Assembly (NCBI GenBank): GCA_016218725.1
Contig: JACRDB010000077.1
Span: 1-64,000 of the forward strand
Length of the DNA: 64,000 nucleotides
Origin: Deltaproteobacteria bacterium
GTDB taxonomy: Bacteria > Myxococcota_A > Polyangia > Polyangiales > Ga0077539
Reading direction: 5' to 3'
Numbering within the stretch: position 1 is the stretch's first letter; every line of letters begins with the position of its first letter. The notes beneath the pieces are model-generated. The model saw only the letters and a list, made by a program, of their open reading frames with translations, was not told the DNA's origin and made no database searches. The position numbers and the translations under genes are program-made. Positions 1-8,507 of this stretch are shown here, one piece after another.

Positions 1-202
1 ACCGCGCGGAGGCGCGGTGACCGCCTTCCGTAGCCCGGGGTGAGCGACGCGACATCATGGACCCTGATTCTGGCGAACCCCGGCCTCCACCGCCCGACCC
101 CAGCCTCCACCGCCCAACCCCAGGCGAAGTCCGAGTTCCCCGGCGCCTTGGGGAATCGGTCCTGACGACGCCGTTACGTGATGGCGCTTAACGCCTATGC
201 CC

Positions 203-238
203 CCCGGCCCCCTCTCTCGACAGGGAGAGGGGGCCGGG
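203..238. repeat. Strong intergenic hairpin (14-bp perfect stem, 8-nt loop), REP-like or terminator-like
   Basis: CCCGGCCCCCTCTC / GAGAGGGGGCCGGG stem read directly; a related CCCTCTCCC/GGGAGAGGG hairpin occurs at 29979-30001. Confidence 0.7.
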
Positions 239-381
239 AGGTGAGGTTGCCGTGCGCGGGTTTATCTTTGGTGGCCTCTATACCTATTGACGTATGAACG
301 TATATTCAGTGATTTCTGCACCATGGTCCCCCCGCCCCGTGGCTCTGGGGACACACCACCGATCCGTGGCGAAGCGCGCCC

Positions 382-1161
382 CTACACCGCCAGCGTGAGC
401 GAGATCGGGCAGTGGTCCGAGCCCTTGACCTCCGGGTGGATCGCCGCGTCGGTCACCGACGGCACCAGCGCCTCGCTCACCAGGAAGAGGTCAATCCTCC
501 AGCCCACGTTCTTGGCCCTCGCCCCGCCCCGCTGGCTCCACCAGGTGTAGAGCCCCTTCTCCCCGGGGTGGCGCTGACGGAATACGTCCACAAGTCCAGC
601 CTTGAGGTAGCCCCGGAAGTCCTCCCGCTCCTCGTCCGTGAAGCCCGGGTTCTTGCGGTTGGTGCTGGGGTTGGCCAGGTCCACCTCCTCGGGGGCGACG
701 TTCATGTCCCCGACCACCACCAGGCGCTCGCCCTTGCCGTGGCGAGCCTTCATCACCTTGATGAGGCCCAGAGCCCACTGGCGCTTGAAGTCCAGCCGCA
801 CCAGCTCCGCGGAAGCGTTGGGGAAATACCCCGCCAGGAGCGTGAAGCCCGGGTGCTCGGACACCACCATGCGGCCCTCGCCGTCGTAGGCGGGCAGCCC
901 GAGGCCCGGCGTGTGCTTCATCCCGAGGCCCTTGCGCGAGAGCGTCGCGCTCCCGGCGTAGCCCTTCTTCACCGAGGCCGGGAACCAGCACACCTCGTGG
1001 TGCTTCGTGAGCTCCGCCCGCACCGACGCGTCGAGCTGCTCCCACTCCACCCGCACCTCCTGGAGCGAGAGCACGTCCGGGTCCGTCGCCCGGAACCAGG
1101 GCAGGAAGCCCTTGTCCAGCACCGCCCGCATGCCGTTCACGTTCCAGCTCCAGAGCTTCAT
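382..1161 (-). CDS. xth: Exodeoxyribonuclease III (endonuclease/exonuclease/phosphatase fold)
   Basis: MKLWSWNVNGMRAVL..LSLQEVR..GDMNVAPEEVDLANP..GWRIDLFLVS..GSDHCPISL motifs; start set at MKLWSWN. Confidence 0.93.
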   Translation of the reverse strand: MKLWSWNVNGMRAVLDKGFLPWFRATDPDVLSLQEVRVEWEQLDASVRAELTKHHEVCWFPASVKKGYAGSATLSRKGLGMKHTPGLGLPAYDGEGRMVVSEHPGFTLLAGYFPNASAELVRLDFKRQWALGLIKVMKARHGKGERLVVVGDMNVAPEEVDLANPSTNRKNPGFTDEEREDFRGYLKAGLVDVFRQRHPGEKGLYTWWSQRGGARAKNVGWRIDLFLVSEALVPSVTDAAIHPEVKGSDHCPISLTLAV

Positions 1162-1242
1162 GCAGGGAGCTATGCCCGACCCCTCGCCGCCCCGCAAGGG
1201 AACGGCGAAGAACAAGCGTAACTATTTGAATTTACTGCTGTT

Positions 1243-2451
1243 CTACAGACCGGCGCGGAGCACGTCGACGAAGCACGCGGCGGCGCTGCCGCGGGCGGCG
1301 GTGAGCACCCGGAACTGCCCCACCGGGGGGCAGGTGAAGGTCACCGACGCGCAGTTGGTGCCGCAGGCGTTGTCATTGCTGGCGATGGCGCCGGTGGCGA
1401 GGCCGGCGTCGCTCCCGAGCACGGGCTGGCGGTGGAGGCAGATCTCGTTGGCGGCGCACACCCGGAGGAGGGTGTCCCCGTCGCAGCGGCCGACGGCGGG
1501 CATGCAGTTGCCGTTGCAGCCCACGGTGACCTGCTCCCCGGGGGTGCAGTACCGTGCGGTGTCCTCGGCGCTCCAGCCACAGTCACTCTCCTCCGAGGTG
1601 TCCATGCCCGAGGGGCAGGCGGCCAGGGGGTTGACGGTCATGGGCGGCGGCGAGGAGCGCGGGGTGATGGTCACGTCCAGGAGGGCCGTGTTGTCCTCGT
1701 AGTTGCTCTCGGGCACCACCCGGCGGGTGTTGACCCGGGCCCGGATGCGATAGTTCCCCGGCGGGACGTTGGTGATGTCAATGAACTGGCACGGCAGGGC
1801 CTGGTAGTACAGGTCGTAGTAGCCCGCGTGGATGCCCTGGTTGCCGCAGTTGTAGCGCTCACCAGCAGGCACCGTGCGGCCGATGCCCATGGACGCCAGC
1901 ATGCTGTCCCGCGACGAGTCCTCCAGGCAGAACGACTGCTTGTGCCCCGCGGCCACCACGCGGCCCTCGGCGTCCAGGAGGTCATACTCCGCGTAGCCCA
2001 GGAGGTGATAGTGCCGGTGGCAGGTGGAGAACTCGAAGTTGTCCCGGGGCCTCCCGGCCATGGTGGGGGCGCCCAGGTACAGGTCCCCGGGGCCCGCGTT
2101 GGGGGTCAGGAGATCGAAGCGCAGCACCCGGTCCGTGCGCTGCGTCACGCAGCGCTCGTCCAGCTCGCAGCGGAACTGGTTGTTCCGCGCCGGGTCCGCC
2201 ACGTACGGCATGATCATCGGGCTGCGCAGCCTGGGTACGATGTTGGCCCCCTCGGGGTCCGGCGGCCGCAGCGTGTCCGGCGGCATCGTGGTGTCCGGCC
2301 CCGAGGTGTCCGGCCCGGTGCCGGTCTCCCCGGAGTCCATGGCCACCATGCCCGAGTCCGTCGCCGGGGGGGTGTTGCTGCTGGGGCCGTTGGAGCAACC
2401 CAGGGCCGTAAGTGGAGCGATCCAAAGCATGAACCGGGCTGAAGCCTTCAT
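1243..2451 (-). CDS. Lysyl oxidase-like secreted lipoprotein
   Basis: Lipoprotein signal, Asp/Thr/Pro linker, then FEFSTCHRHYHLLGYAEYDLLD...GHKQSFCLEDS...YNCGNQGIHAGYYDLYYQALPCQFIDIT..PGNYRIRARVN, typical of the lysyl oxidase copper domain. Confidence 0.88.
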   Translation of the reverse strand: MKASARFMLWIAPLTALGCSNGPSSNTPPATDSGMVAMDSGETGTGPDTSGPDTTMPPDTLRPPDPEGANIVPRLRSPMIMPYVADPARNNQFRCELDERCVTQRTDRVLRFDLLTPNAGPGDLYLGAPTMAGRPRDNFEFSTCHRHYHLLGYAEYDLLDAEGRVVAAGHKQSFCLEDSSRDSMLASMGIGRTVPAGERYNCGNQGIHAGYYDLYYQALPCQFIDITNVPPGNYRIRARVNTRRVVPESNYEDNTALLDVTITPRSSPPPMTVNPLAACPSGMDTSEESDCGWSAEDTARYCTPGEQVTVGCNGNCMPAVGRCDGDTLLRVCAANEICLHRQPVLGSDAGLATGAIASNDNACGTNCASVTFTCPPVGQFRVLTAARGSAAACFVDVLRAGL

Positions 2452-2556
2452 CGGGTTGTTCTCTCCTTCACCAGTGGCTGCCGTGCTGGGGGTCCGTACC
2501 CTTTACTTGATTTCCGTCACCTTTGCACCCCCACCCGCGCGATTGGTGCGCGGCCT

Positions 2557-2976
2557 TCAAGACCCCGGAGGGAGCACCAGGGACAGGCGCAGCTCCACCC
2601 TCGCGGTGGGGCCGGGGTGACCACCCTGGTCCCAGGTGAGGAACGCTCGCCCCAGGCACTCGCTCAGGCCCCGGGGGGTGCTGGAGGGCTCCAGGGCCAC
2701 CTGGACGGGCCTCCCTCGGCCCCCCAGGAAGAGCGTCACCAGGAGCGAGGGCCCCAGGCGGGAGAGGGCCACCGGGTCTTCCTGCCGCGCCTCCCGGAGG
2801 CACACCAGCGCCCGAGGCTCCACCCTCCCGAGTGCGGCGCGGGCCCCGCGGGCGCTGGCCCCGTGGGTGGCCAGGAGCCTCAGGGCCGGCGCGGGTCTTC
2901 GCGCCCGGGGCTGCGCCTGGAGCGCCCAGGGGAGCATCAGGGCGAGGGCCCAGGGGAGCGCGCGGGGGGCCCTCAC
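2557..2976 (-). CDS. Hypothetical secreted protein
   Basis: Signal-like N-terminus MRAPRALPWALALMLPWALQAQ; compact ORF abutting the next gene (end 2976 / stop 2973). Confidence 0.6.
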   Translation of the reverse strand: MRAPRALPWALALMLPWALQAQPRARRPAPALRLLATHGASARGARAALGRVEPRALVCLREARQEDPVALSRLGPSLLVTLFLGGRGRPVQVALEPSSTPRGLSECLGRAFLTWDQGGHPGPTARVELRLSLVLPPGS

Positions 2977-4631
2977 CGCGGGTGGCAGAGCCTCGGAGGG
3001 GCGTAGGGCGGGAGGGACCCGAGGAGGGCGTCGGTGACCTCGTTGGCGTCGATGATGCGACGGAAGGTGTCCGCCGCGGGGGTGGGCGTGCGGGGCCTCA
3101 TGGGGTTGTCATAGTCCACGCGGTAGAGCCCGAAGCGAGGGCAGTAGCCCTCATGCCACTCGAAGTTGTCCACGATGGACCAGTGGAAGTACCCGAGGAC
3201 GCGGTCCCCGGCGCGGAGGGCGGCGGCCACGGCGGCCAGGTGCTCGGCCAGGAAGCGCGGGCGGCTGGTCCCGGCGGCGTCGGCCACGCCGTTCTCGGTA
3301 ATGATGATCGGGAGACCGTACTGCGCGGCCTCGTGGAGGACCTCGACGAAGCCCTGGGGGTACACGTCCCAGTCCAGGTCGCTCTTCGGGAGGTCCGTGG
3401 GGAGCGAGGACAGCATCGGGAGCCCGCGCAGGAGGGGGAAGGTGCGCAGGCCGCGGACCAGGGCCAGGCCGTAGTAGTTGATCCCGACCCAGTCGGCGCG
3501 GCCTCGCCAGGCGGGGTCCCCTCGGCGGTCCGTGGGGCCGTCCAGGGAGCCGTCGCCGTCGTTGTCGGCGTCGCCGCGGATGATGGCGTTCAGGAAGAGC
3601 AGGTTGTTGAGGTAACCGAGGTGCCGCGCGGCGGCGACGTCGTCCTCGGAGTCCGCGCGGAGCGGGCGCCAGACGCGGTTGTGGGCGGCGATGCTCACCC
3701 TCGCCGGAGCGCCCGCGCCGGCGTCTCCGGCGCCCTGGGCGCGCTCCGTGTCGCTCTCGTGGAGGGCGTCGTAGGCGGCGACGTGGGCGCGGATCATGTT
3801 GCGCACGACCCGCAGCACCAGCGGCGCGTCGAAGGGCGCGGCGGGCGGGAAGTTTGTCTGGAGGTAGCCCCCGGCCACATACGCGAAGGGTTCATTGATG
3901 GTGACCCACCAGTCGACCTCGCGGCCATACTCGCTCCCCAGGAAGCGCGCGAAGGCGCTGAAATCGTCGGCGATGGCGTCGTTCGCGAAGCCCTGGGTGC
4001 CCGCGGGCATGGAGAGGTCGTTCAGGTACCCGGGGAAGACGAAATGGTGCAGGGTGACCATGGGCGTGAGCCTGCGCGAGGCCATGGCCTCCAGCACGCG
4101 GTGGTAGTACCGCACGCCCTCCATGGAAGCGGCCCCGCGGCACACGGTACGGAACGCGTCCAGGGGCATGGCGCGCGCGTCCCGGCAGCGCTGCCAGCCC
4201 TCCCGGGTGGGGAAGAGCCTCCACCAGTCGAAGCCAAGGCGGTAGGCGTTCTGGTGCGAGGCCACCAGGGCGTCGAGGTCTTGTTCGAAGTGGGTGAAGC
4301 TCCGCGGGCCGTCGTCCGCGCGGTGGCCCCCGGCGATGCGCATGGGCATGGCCTCCCAGCGGGCCCAGTCGGTGCCCGAGAGCCCCCCTTCGATCTGGTA
4401 CGGGGCCGTCGCCGAGCCCCAGAGGAAGCCCTGGGGGAAGCTCCCTCGGGGGTTCGGGTTGAAGGGCTCGTACACCCTCGGGGCGTCCCCCGGAGCGCCC
4501 CCGTCCCCGAGGTCCGAGGGCGCGTCCGCCCCGGAGTCCCGCCCAGCGTCCCCTCCGGAGTCCATGGCGGGGGAGGGAGGGTTCGAGCACCCGAGGAGTG
4601 CGAAGAGGCCCAGGGCGATACGTCGGTGCAT
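2973..4631 (-). CDS. Glycoside hydrolase family 1 (beta-glucosidase-like) lipoprotein
   Basis: FPQGFLWGSATAPYQIEGG, WWVTINEPFAY, PIIITENGVAD, GYFHWSIVDNFEWHEGY motifs; lipoprotein N-terminus. Confidence 0.92.
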   Translation of the reverse strand: MHRRIALGLFALLGCSNPPSPAMDSGGDAGRDSGADAPSDLGDGGAPGDAPRVYEPFNPNPRGSFPQGFLWGSATAPYQIEGGLSGTDWARWEAMPMRIAGGHRADDGPRSFTHFEQDLDALVASHQNAYRLGFDWWRLFPTREGWQRCRDARAMPLDAFRTVCRGAASMEGVRYYHRVLEAMASRRLTPMVTLHHFVFPGYLNDLSMPAGTQGFANDAIADDFSAFARFLGSEYGREVDWWVTINEPFAYVAGGYLQTNFPPAAPFDAPLVLRVVRNMIRAHVAAYDALHESDTERAQGAGDAGAGAPARVSIAAHNRVWRPLRADSEDDVAAARHLGYLNNLLFLNAIIRGDADNDGDGSLDGPTDRRGDPAWRGRADWVGINYYGLALVRGLRTFPLLRGLPMLSSLPTDLPKSDLDWDVYPQGFVEVLHEAAQYGLPIIITENGVADAAGTSRPRFLAEHLAAVAAALRAGDRVLGYFHWSIVDNFEWHEGYCPRFGLYRVDYDNPMRPRTPTPAADTFRRIIDANEVTDALLGSLPPYAPPRLCHPR

Positions 4632-4684
4632 CGTTGCGTACGTACCAGATTTTCCCGCCGGAGCGGGTATGCTTGCGGGCCCTG

Positions 4685-6583
4685 ATGACAGCGCCCCAGA
4701 GCGACCTGGTGCTCGGCGTGGCCGGGCACATCGACCACGGAAAGACCGCCCTGGTAAAGGCCCTGACGGGCGTGGACACGGACCGCCTCCCGGAGGAGAA
4801 GGCCCGGGGGATCACCATCGAGCTCGGCTTCGCGCCCTTCGCTCTCCCGGGCGGTCGGCGCTGCGCGGTGATTGACATGCCGGGCCACGAGAAGTTCGTC
4901 CGGACCATGATCTCCGGCGCCGGGGGCGTGGATCTCCTGCTCCTGGTGGTGGCCGCCAGCGAGGGCGTGATGCCCCAGACGCGGGAGCACCTGGCCATCG
5001 CGTCGCTCCTCGGGGTCCGCGGGGCCGTCTGCGCCCTGTCCAAGACGGACCTGGTCACCCCGGACATCGTCGAGCTCGCCGCCGAGGAGGTGCGCGAGGT
5101 GCTCCAGGGCACCCCCTTCCGCGACGCCCCCATCGTGCCCGTGAGCGCCCACCGGGGTGACGGCCTCGACGCCCTCCGCGAGCACCTCGCCGCCCGCGCC
5201 CTGAGCCCGAGAGAACCCACCGGGCCGTGCCTCCTGCCCATCGACCGGGTGTTTGTACGCAAGGGCTTCGGCGTCGTGGTCACAGGCACACTTGTAGGTG
5301 GATGTGTGCGTGAGGGAGAGGCGTTGGTGGTGGGCCCCCTTGGGGTGGAGGGGGACCTTCTGGGGGTGCGGGTTCGGGGGCTTCAGGTGCATGGCAGCGC
5401 GGTGGCCGAGGCCAGGGCGGGGACCCGGCTGGCGGTGAACGTGTCGGGGCTGGACCAGGGGTTGGTGTCCCGCGGGGCGTGGCTCTTCCGCGAGGGGGCG
5501 GTGCCGGTGACCCGGGCGTTTGACGCGGAGGTGACGCTGCTCCCGGAGACGCGCCGGGCGCTGGGGCGTCGGGCGAAGCTGGAGCTGGCGGTGGGGGCGA
5601 CGCATGCGCTGGCGACGGTGAGGGCGCTGGAGGGCGACGGGCTTGCGCCGGGGAGTGTAGGGCTGGCGAGGATCAGCACGGACCGGTGGCTGGCCTTGCG
5701 CCCGGGGGAGCGGTTGATTCTCCGAGGGCCTCCCTCGCTGGCGGGGGTGGGGAGCACGGTGGGCGGGGCGGTGGTGGTGCGCCCGGTGGCCGAGCGGGTG
5801 CGGCGCCGGGCGGGGGCGCTGGAGCGGGCTCGGAGGGCCTCTCGGGGCGACCCCGCGGAGCGCGCGAGGGTGGAGCTGGAGGCGCTGGGGGCGAAGGGCC
5901 TCGGGCGCGAGGCGCTCACGGCGAGGACGGGCTACGCGGTGCGTGAGGGGCACGCAAACGACGGCCTGGTCGCGCTCCAGGGGGATCGGTACGTGGGCCG
6001 TGGGGTGGTGGAGGCGCTGGAGAACGAGGTCCTGGGGGTGCTGAGCGCGTACCATGGAAAGCACCCGGGAGAGCGCGGGATGGACCTCCGGGCGCTGGGG
6101 TCCCTGGCGGACGAGGTGCTCCTGGAGGCGGTGCTGTCGGGCCTCGGGGCGGCGAGGAAGGTCACCCGCGAGGGGGACCTTGTGTGGCGCGCGGGGTGGA
6201 GGGCGAAGAACCCGGACGACGTGCTGCACCTCCTGGCGGTGAAGGGGGCGCTGGCGGGGGCGGGGCTGGCGCCGCCGAGGCCGTCGGAGCTCGGGGTGAC
6301 GCTCCGGGCGACGGGGGCCGAGGTGGAGGCGGCGCTCAAGCGGCTGGTGGAGCGCGGGGACGTGGCGAGGGTGGCCCAGGACCTCTACGTGGACGCGGCG
6401 GCGCTGGGGGCCCTGGAGGCGAAGCTGGTGCAGTGGCTGCGGGAGAAGGGGAGCATTGACGCCCAGGGCTACAAGGATCTGACGGGGCTGTCGCGCAAGT
6501 ACGTGATCCCGTACGCGGAGCACTTTGACCACCGCCGGGTGACGTTCCGGGTGGGGGACCTGCGAAAGCTGCGGGAGAAGTGA
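4685..6583 (+). CDS. selB: Selenocysteine-specific translation elongation factor SelB
   Basis: VLGVAGHIDHGKTALVKALTGVDTDRLPEEKARGITIELGFA (SelB-type G1/switch) plus C-terminal winged-helix segment ..GLSRKYVIPYAEHFDHRRVTFRVGD. Confidence 0.95.
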   Translation: MTAPQSDLVLGVAGHIDHGKTALVKALTGVDTDRLPEEKARGITIELGFAPFALPGGRRCAVIDMPGHEKFVRTMISGAGGVDLLLLVVAASEGVMPQTREHLAIASLLGVRGAVCALSKTDLVTPDIVELAAEEVREVLQGTPFRDAPIVPVSAHRGDGLDALREHLAARALSPREPTGPCLLPIDRVFVRKGFGVVVTGTLVGGCVREGEALVVGPLGVEGDLLGVRVRGLQVHGSAVAEARAGTRLAVNVSGLDQGLVSRGAWLFREGAVPVTRAFDAEVTLLPETRRALGRRAKLELAVGATHALATVRALEGDGLAPGSVGLARISTDRWLALRPGERLILRGPPSLAGVGSTVGGAVVVRPVAERVRRRAGALERARRASRGDPAERARVELEALGAKGLGREALTARTGYAVREGHANDGLVALQGDRYVGRGVVEALENEVLGVLSAYHGKHPGERGMDLRALGSLADEVLLEAVLSGLGAARKVTREGDLVWRAGWRAKNPDDVLHLLAVKGALAGAGLAPPRPSELGVTLRATGAEVEAALKRLVERGDVARVAQDLYVDAAALGALEAKLVQWLREKGSIDAQGYKDLTGLSRKYVIPYAEHFDHRRVTFRVGDLRKLREK

Positions 6584-6585
6584 TA

Positions 6586-6748
6586 TAGAGGGCGTCCAAG
6601 TGGATTTTCCGGGCGTCTTGCTTCAGCTCCGCGTCGCCGGGCGGCGTCAGGCCGCCTCGCCGTGCCACCAGCACGGCTTCGGCGACCTTCCTTGCCCGGC
6701 TCGCGGAGCTTTGCAAACGCCTCGGAAAATCCACTTGGACACCCTCTA
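6586..6748. repeat. 163-bp imperfect inverted-repeat element (long hairpin; MITE-like or structured RNA)
   Basis: Termini TAGAGGGcGTCCAAGTGGATTTTCCG ... CGGAAAATCCACTTGGACaCCCTCTA, 25/26 complementary; inner arms GCTCCGCG..CCGGGC pair too; apical hairpin GCCGTGC-CACCA-GCACGGC. Confidence 0.8.
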
Positions 6749-6759
6749 GGAGCGGGGCC

Positions 6760-7584
6760 ATGGCGAGTGACATCGACCGGATCGTGGACGCGGTGGTGGC
6801 CAAGGTCCAGCAGGAGCTTGGGCGGGGGGCGGTGCCCGGGGCGGGGGCGTCGGTGACGCCGAAGGTGCCTGGGGCGGCGGGTGTGGGGAGCGGCGGGGCG
6901 GCGCCCTCGGGGCGGCCCAGGCCGGACCTGGCGCGGATCATTGACCACACGCTGCTCAAGCCCGAGGCCACGCGGGACGACCTGCGGAGGCTGTGCTCCG
7001 AGGCGATGGCGTGGCACTTCTTCTCGGTGTGCGTGAACAGCGCGAACGTGCCGTACGTTCGCGAGCAGCTCCGGGGGAGCACCGTGGCGGTGTGCGCGGT
7101 GGTGGGTTTCCCGTTGGGGGCGATGACGCCCAACGCCAAGGCCTTTGAGACCACGGAGGCGCTGCGGGCGGGGGCGGACGAGATTGACATGGTGATGAAC
7201 GTGGGCTCGCTCAAGAGCCGGGACTACCCGCTGGTGCTGGACGACATCGCGCGGGTGGTGGGGGCGGCGCAGGGCCGCACGGTGAAGGTGATCCTGGAGA
7301 CGGGGATGCTCACGCGGGACGAGAAGGTGATCGCCTGCGCGCTGTCCAAGGCGGCGGGGGCGAGCTTCGTGAAGACGTCCACGGGCTTTGGGCAGGGCGG
7401 GGCCACGGTGGAGGACATCGCGCTGATGCGCGAGGTGGTGGGCCCGGAGCTGGGCGTCAAGGCCAGCGGGGGGGTGCGCACGGCCTCCGACGGCGACCGC
7501 CTGGTGGCCGCGGGGGCCACGCGCCTTGGGGCGAGCTCCAGCGTGGTGATCGTCTCCGGCGGCGTGGCCTCCGGGGGGTATTAG
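6760..7584 (+). CDS. deoC: Deoxyribose-phosphate aldolase with N-terminal extension
   Basis: IIDHTLLKPEATRDD..VCVNSANVPYVREQL..VVGFPLGAMTPNAKAFE..GADEIDMVMNVGSLK..KVILETGMLTRDEK..FVKTSTGFGQGGAT..KASGGVRT; about 60-aa N-terminal extension. Confidence 0.95.
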   Translation: MASDIDRIVDAVVAKVQQELGRGAVPGAGASVTPKVPGAAGVGSGGAAPSGRPRPDLARIIDHTLLKPEATRDDLRRLCSEAMAWHFFSVCVNSANVPYVREQLRGSTVAVCAVVGFPLGAMTPNAKAFETTEALRAGADEIDMVMNVGSLKSRDYPLVLDDIARVVGAAQGRTVKVILETGMLTRDEKVIACALSKAAGASFVKTSTGFGQGGATVEDIALMREVVGPELGVKASGGVRTASDGDRLVAAGATRLGASSSVVIVSGGVASGGY

Positions 7585-7589
7585 CGGCC

Positions 7590-7656
7590 CTACCGCGCGC
7601 GGTGGGCGGCGAGCACCGAGGCCACGCAGCAGGTGAGCCGCTGGCCCGTGGGGAGG
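7590..7656. repeat. Direct repeat, left copy (67 bp, 1 mismatch) flanking a TA module
   Basis: CTACCGCgCGCGGTGGGCGGCGAGCACCGAGGCCACGCAGCAGGTGAGCCGCTGGCCCGTGGGGAGG matches 8508-8574. Confidence 0.95.
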
Positions 7657-7659
7657 GAC

Positions 7660-7686
7660 TTGACAATTTCGCTAGGGTGCTAGACT
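7660..7686 (+). promoter_or_regulatory. Candidate sigma70-like promoter for the TA module
   Basis: TTGACA (7660-7665) and TAGACT (7681-7686), 15-bp spacer (short), upstream of ATG 7715. Confidence 0.35.
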
Positions 7687-7714
7687 CTGTTCGTGAAGTC
7701 TCGGACAGGACGCC

Positions 7715-7975
7715 ATGACCGCCAGCGAGGCTCTGGTCTTGATCCGTGGCTATGCGAGCGCTGGGCGTATCACCCTGACCCTCCACGCACGCGAACGCAT
7801 GATCGAGCGGGGCATCACCTTCCACGATGTCCGCGCGGGACTGGCAGGTGCGCCAGGTTGCAGCTGGCAACCCGAGCGGGGCTCCTGGCGGGTGGACACC
7901 TTCGACCGATCCAGCGCGGCGTTGGTTGTCATCGTGGTTCTGGCGGGGGAAGAGATCGTGGTGACCGTCTTCTAG
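7715..7975 (+). CDS. DUF4258-family protein, putative type II toxin
   Basis: ITLTLHARERMIERGITFHDVRAGL..WRVDTFD..VVVVLAGEEIVVTVF pattern; paired with YgiT/MqsA-type antitoxin. Confidence 0.75.
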   Translation: MTASEALVLIRGYASAGRITLTLHARERMIERGITFHDVRAGLAGAPGCSWQPERGSWRVDTFDRSSAALVVIVVLAGEEIVVTVF

Positions 7976-8003
7976 TGTCCGGCACACAACCTGAAGGAGA
8001 GGC

Positions 8004-8480
8004 ATGTCCATGACGCTTACGAGGTGTGTTCAGTGCGACAGCGACGCGCTCTGCGACGCGACCCACGAAGAGGCGCGAGCCGTGGGACCGCGTCGCTTCA
8101 CGGCGCAGCTGCCTGCCCTTCGCTGCCCTCGCTGCGGCGAGGTGTACCTCCCGGGGCCCGCGGTGGGCGCCTTCGACGACGCCGTCACCCGCGCCCTGGT
8201 GGAGGCCGGGGCGTCGGACGGGGATGCCCTGCGGTGGCTCCGCCGGGCGGCGGGGCTTCGCGCGGCGGACCTCGCCGCGCTGCTCGACGTGCGCCCGGAG
8301 ACCGTTTCCCGGTGGGAGACGGAGGCGTCGCCCGCGCCGCGCGCGGCGGTGTACGCGCTCGGGACGCTCGCGCTGGCCAGCGTCTACGGGCAGACAGCGC
8401 CGCTGGAGCGGCTGCGCGCCCTGGCCTCGCCGACCGCGGCTCCCGAGGGCGCCGTAGCGCTCGACGTCCGCGCGGCCTGA
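8004..8480 (+). CDS. MqsA-like antitoxin (YgiT-type zinc finger plus HTH)
   Basis: CVQCDS...LRCPRCGEVYLPG zinc ligands followed by ALRWLRRAAGLRAADLAALLDVRPETVSRWE HTH. Confidence 0.85.
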   Translation: MSMTLTRCVQCDSDALCDATHEEARAVGPRRFTAQLPALRCPRCGEVYLPGPAVGAFDDAVTRALVEAGASDGDALRWLRRAAGLRAADLAALLDVRPETVSRWETEASPAPRAAVYALGTLALASVYGQTAPLERLRALASPTAAPEGAVALDVRAA

Positions 8481-8507
8481 CGCCGCGGTGCGCAAGAGCC
8501 CTGGCGG

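Noticed and set aside
6586-6748. tRNA-Sec (selC) located next to selB
   Set aside because: The region folds as a single long hairpin without tRNA arms, a UCA anticodon loop context or a TpsiC consensus.
7457-8011. Minus-strand ORF containing SPRASGSPAAWPRCSPPTA, shared with ORF 8384-8737
   Set aside because: The shared peptide is an off-frame translation of the 67-bp direct repeat, not evidence for two related proteins.
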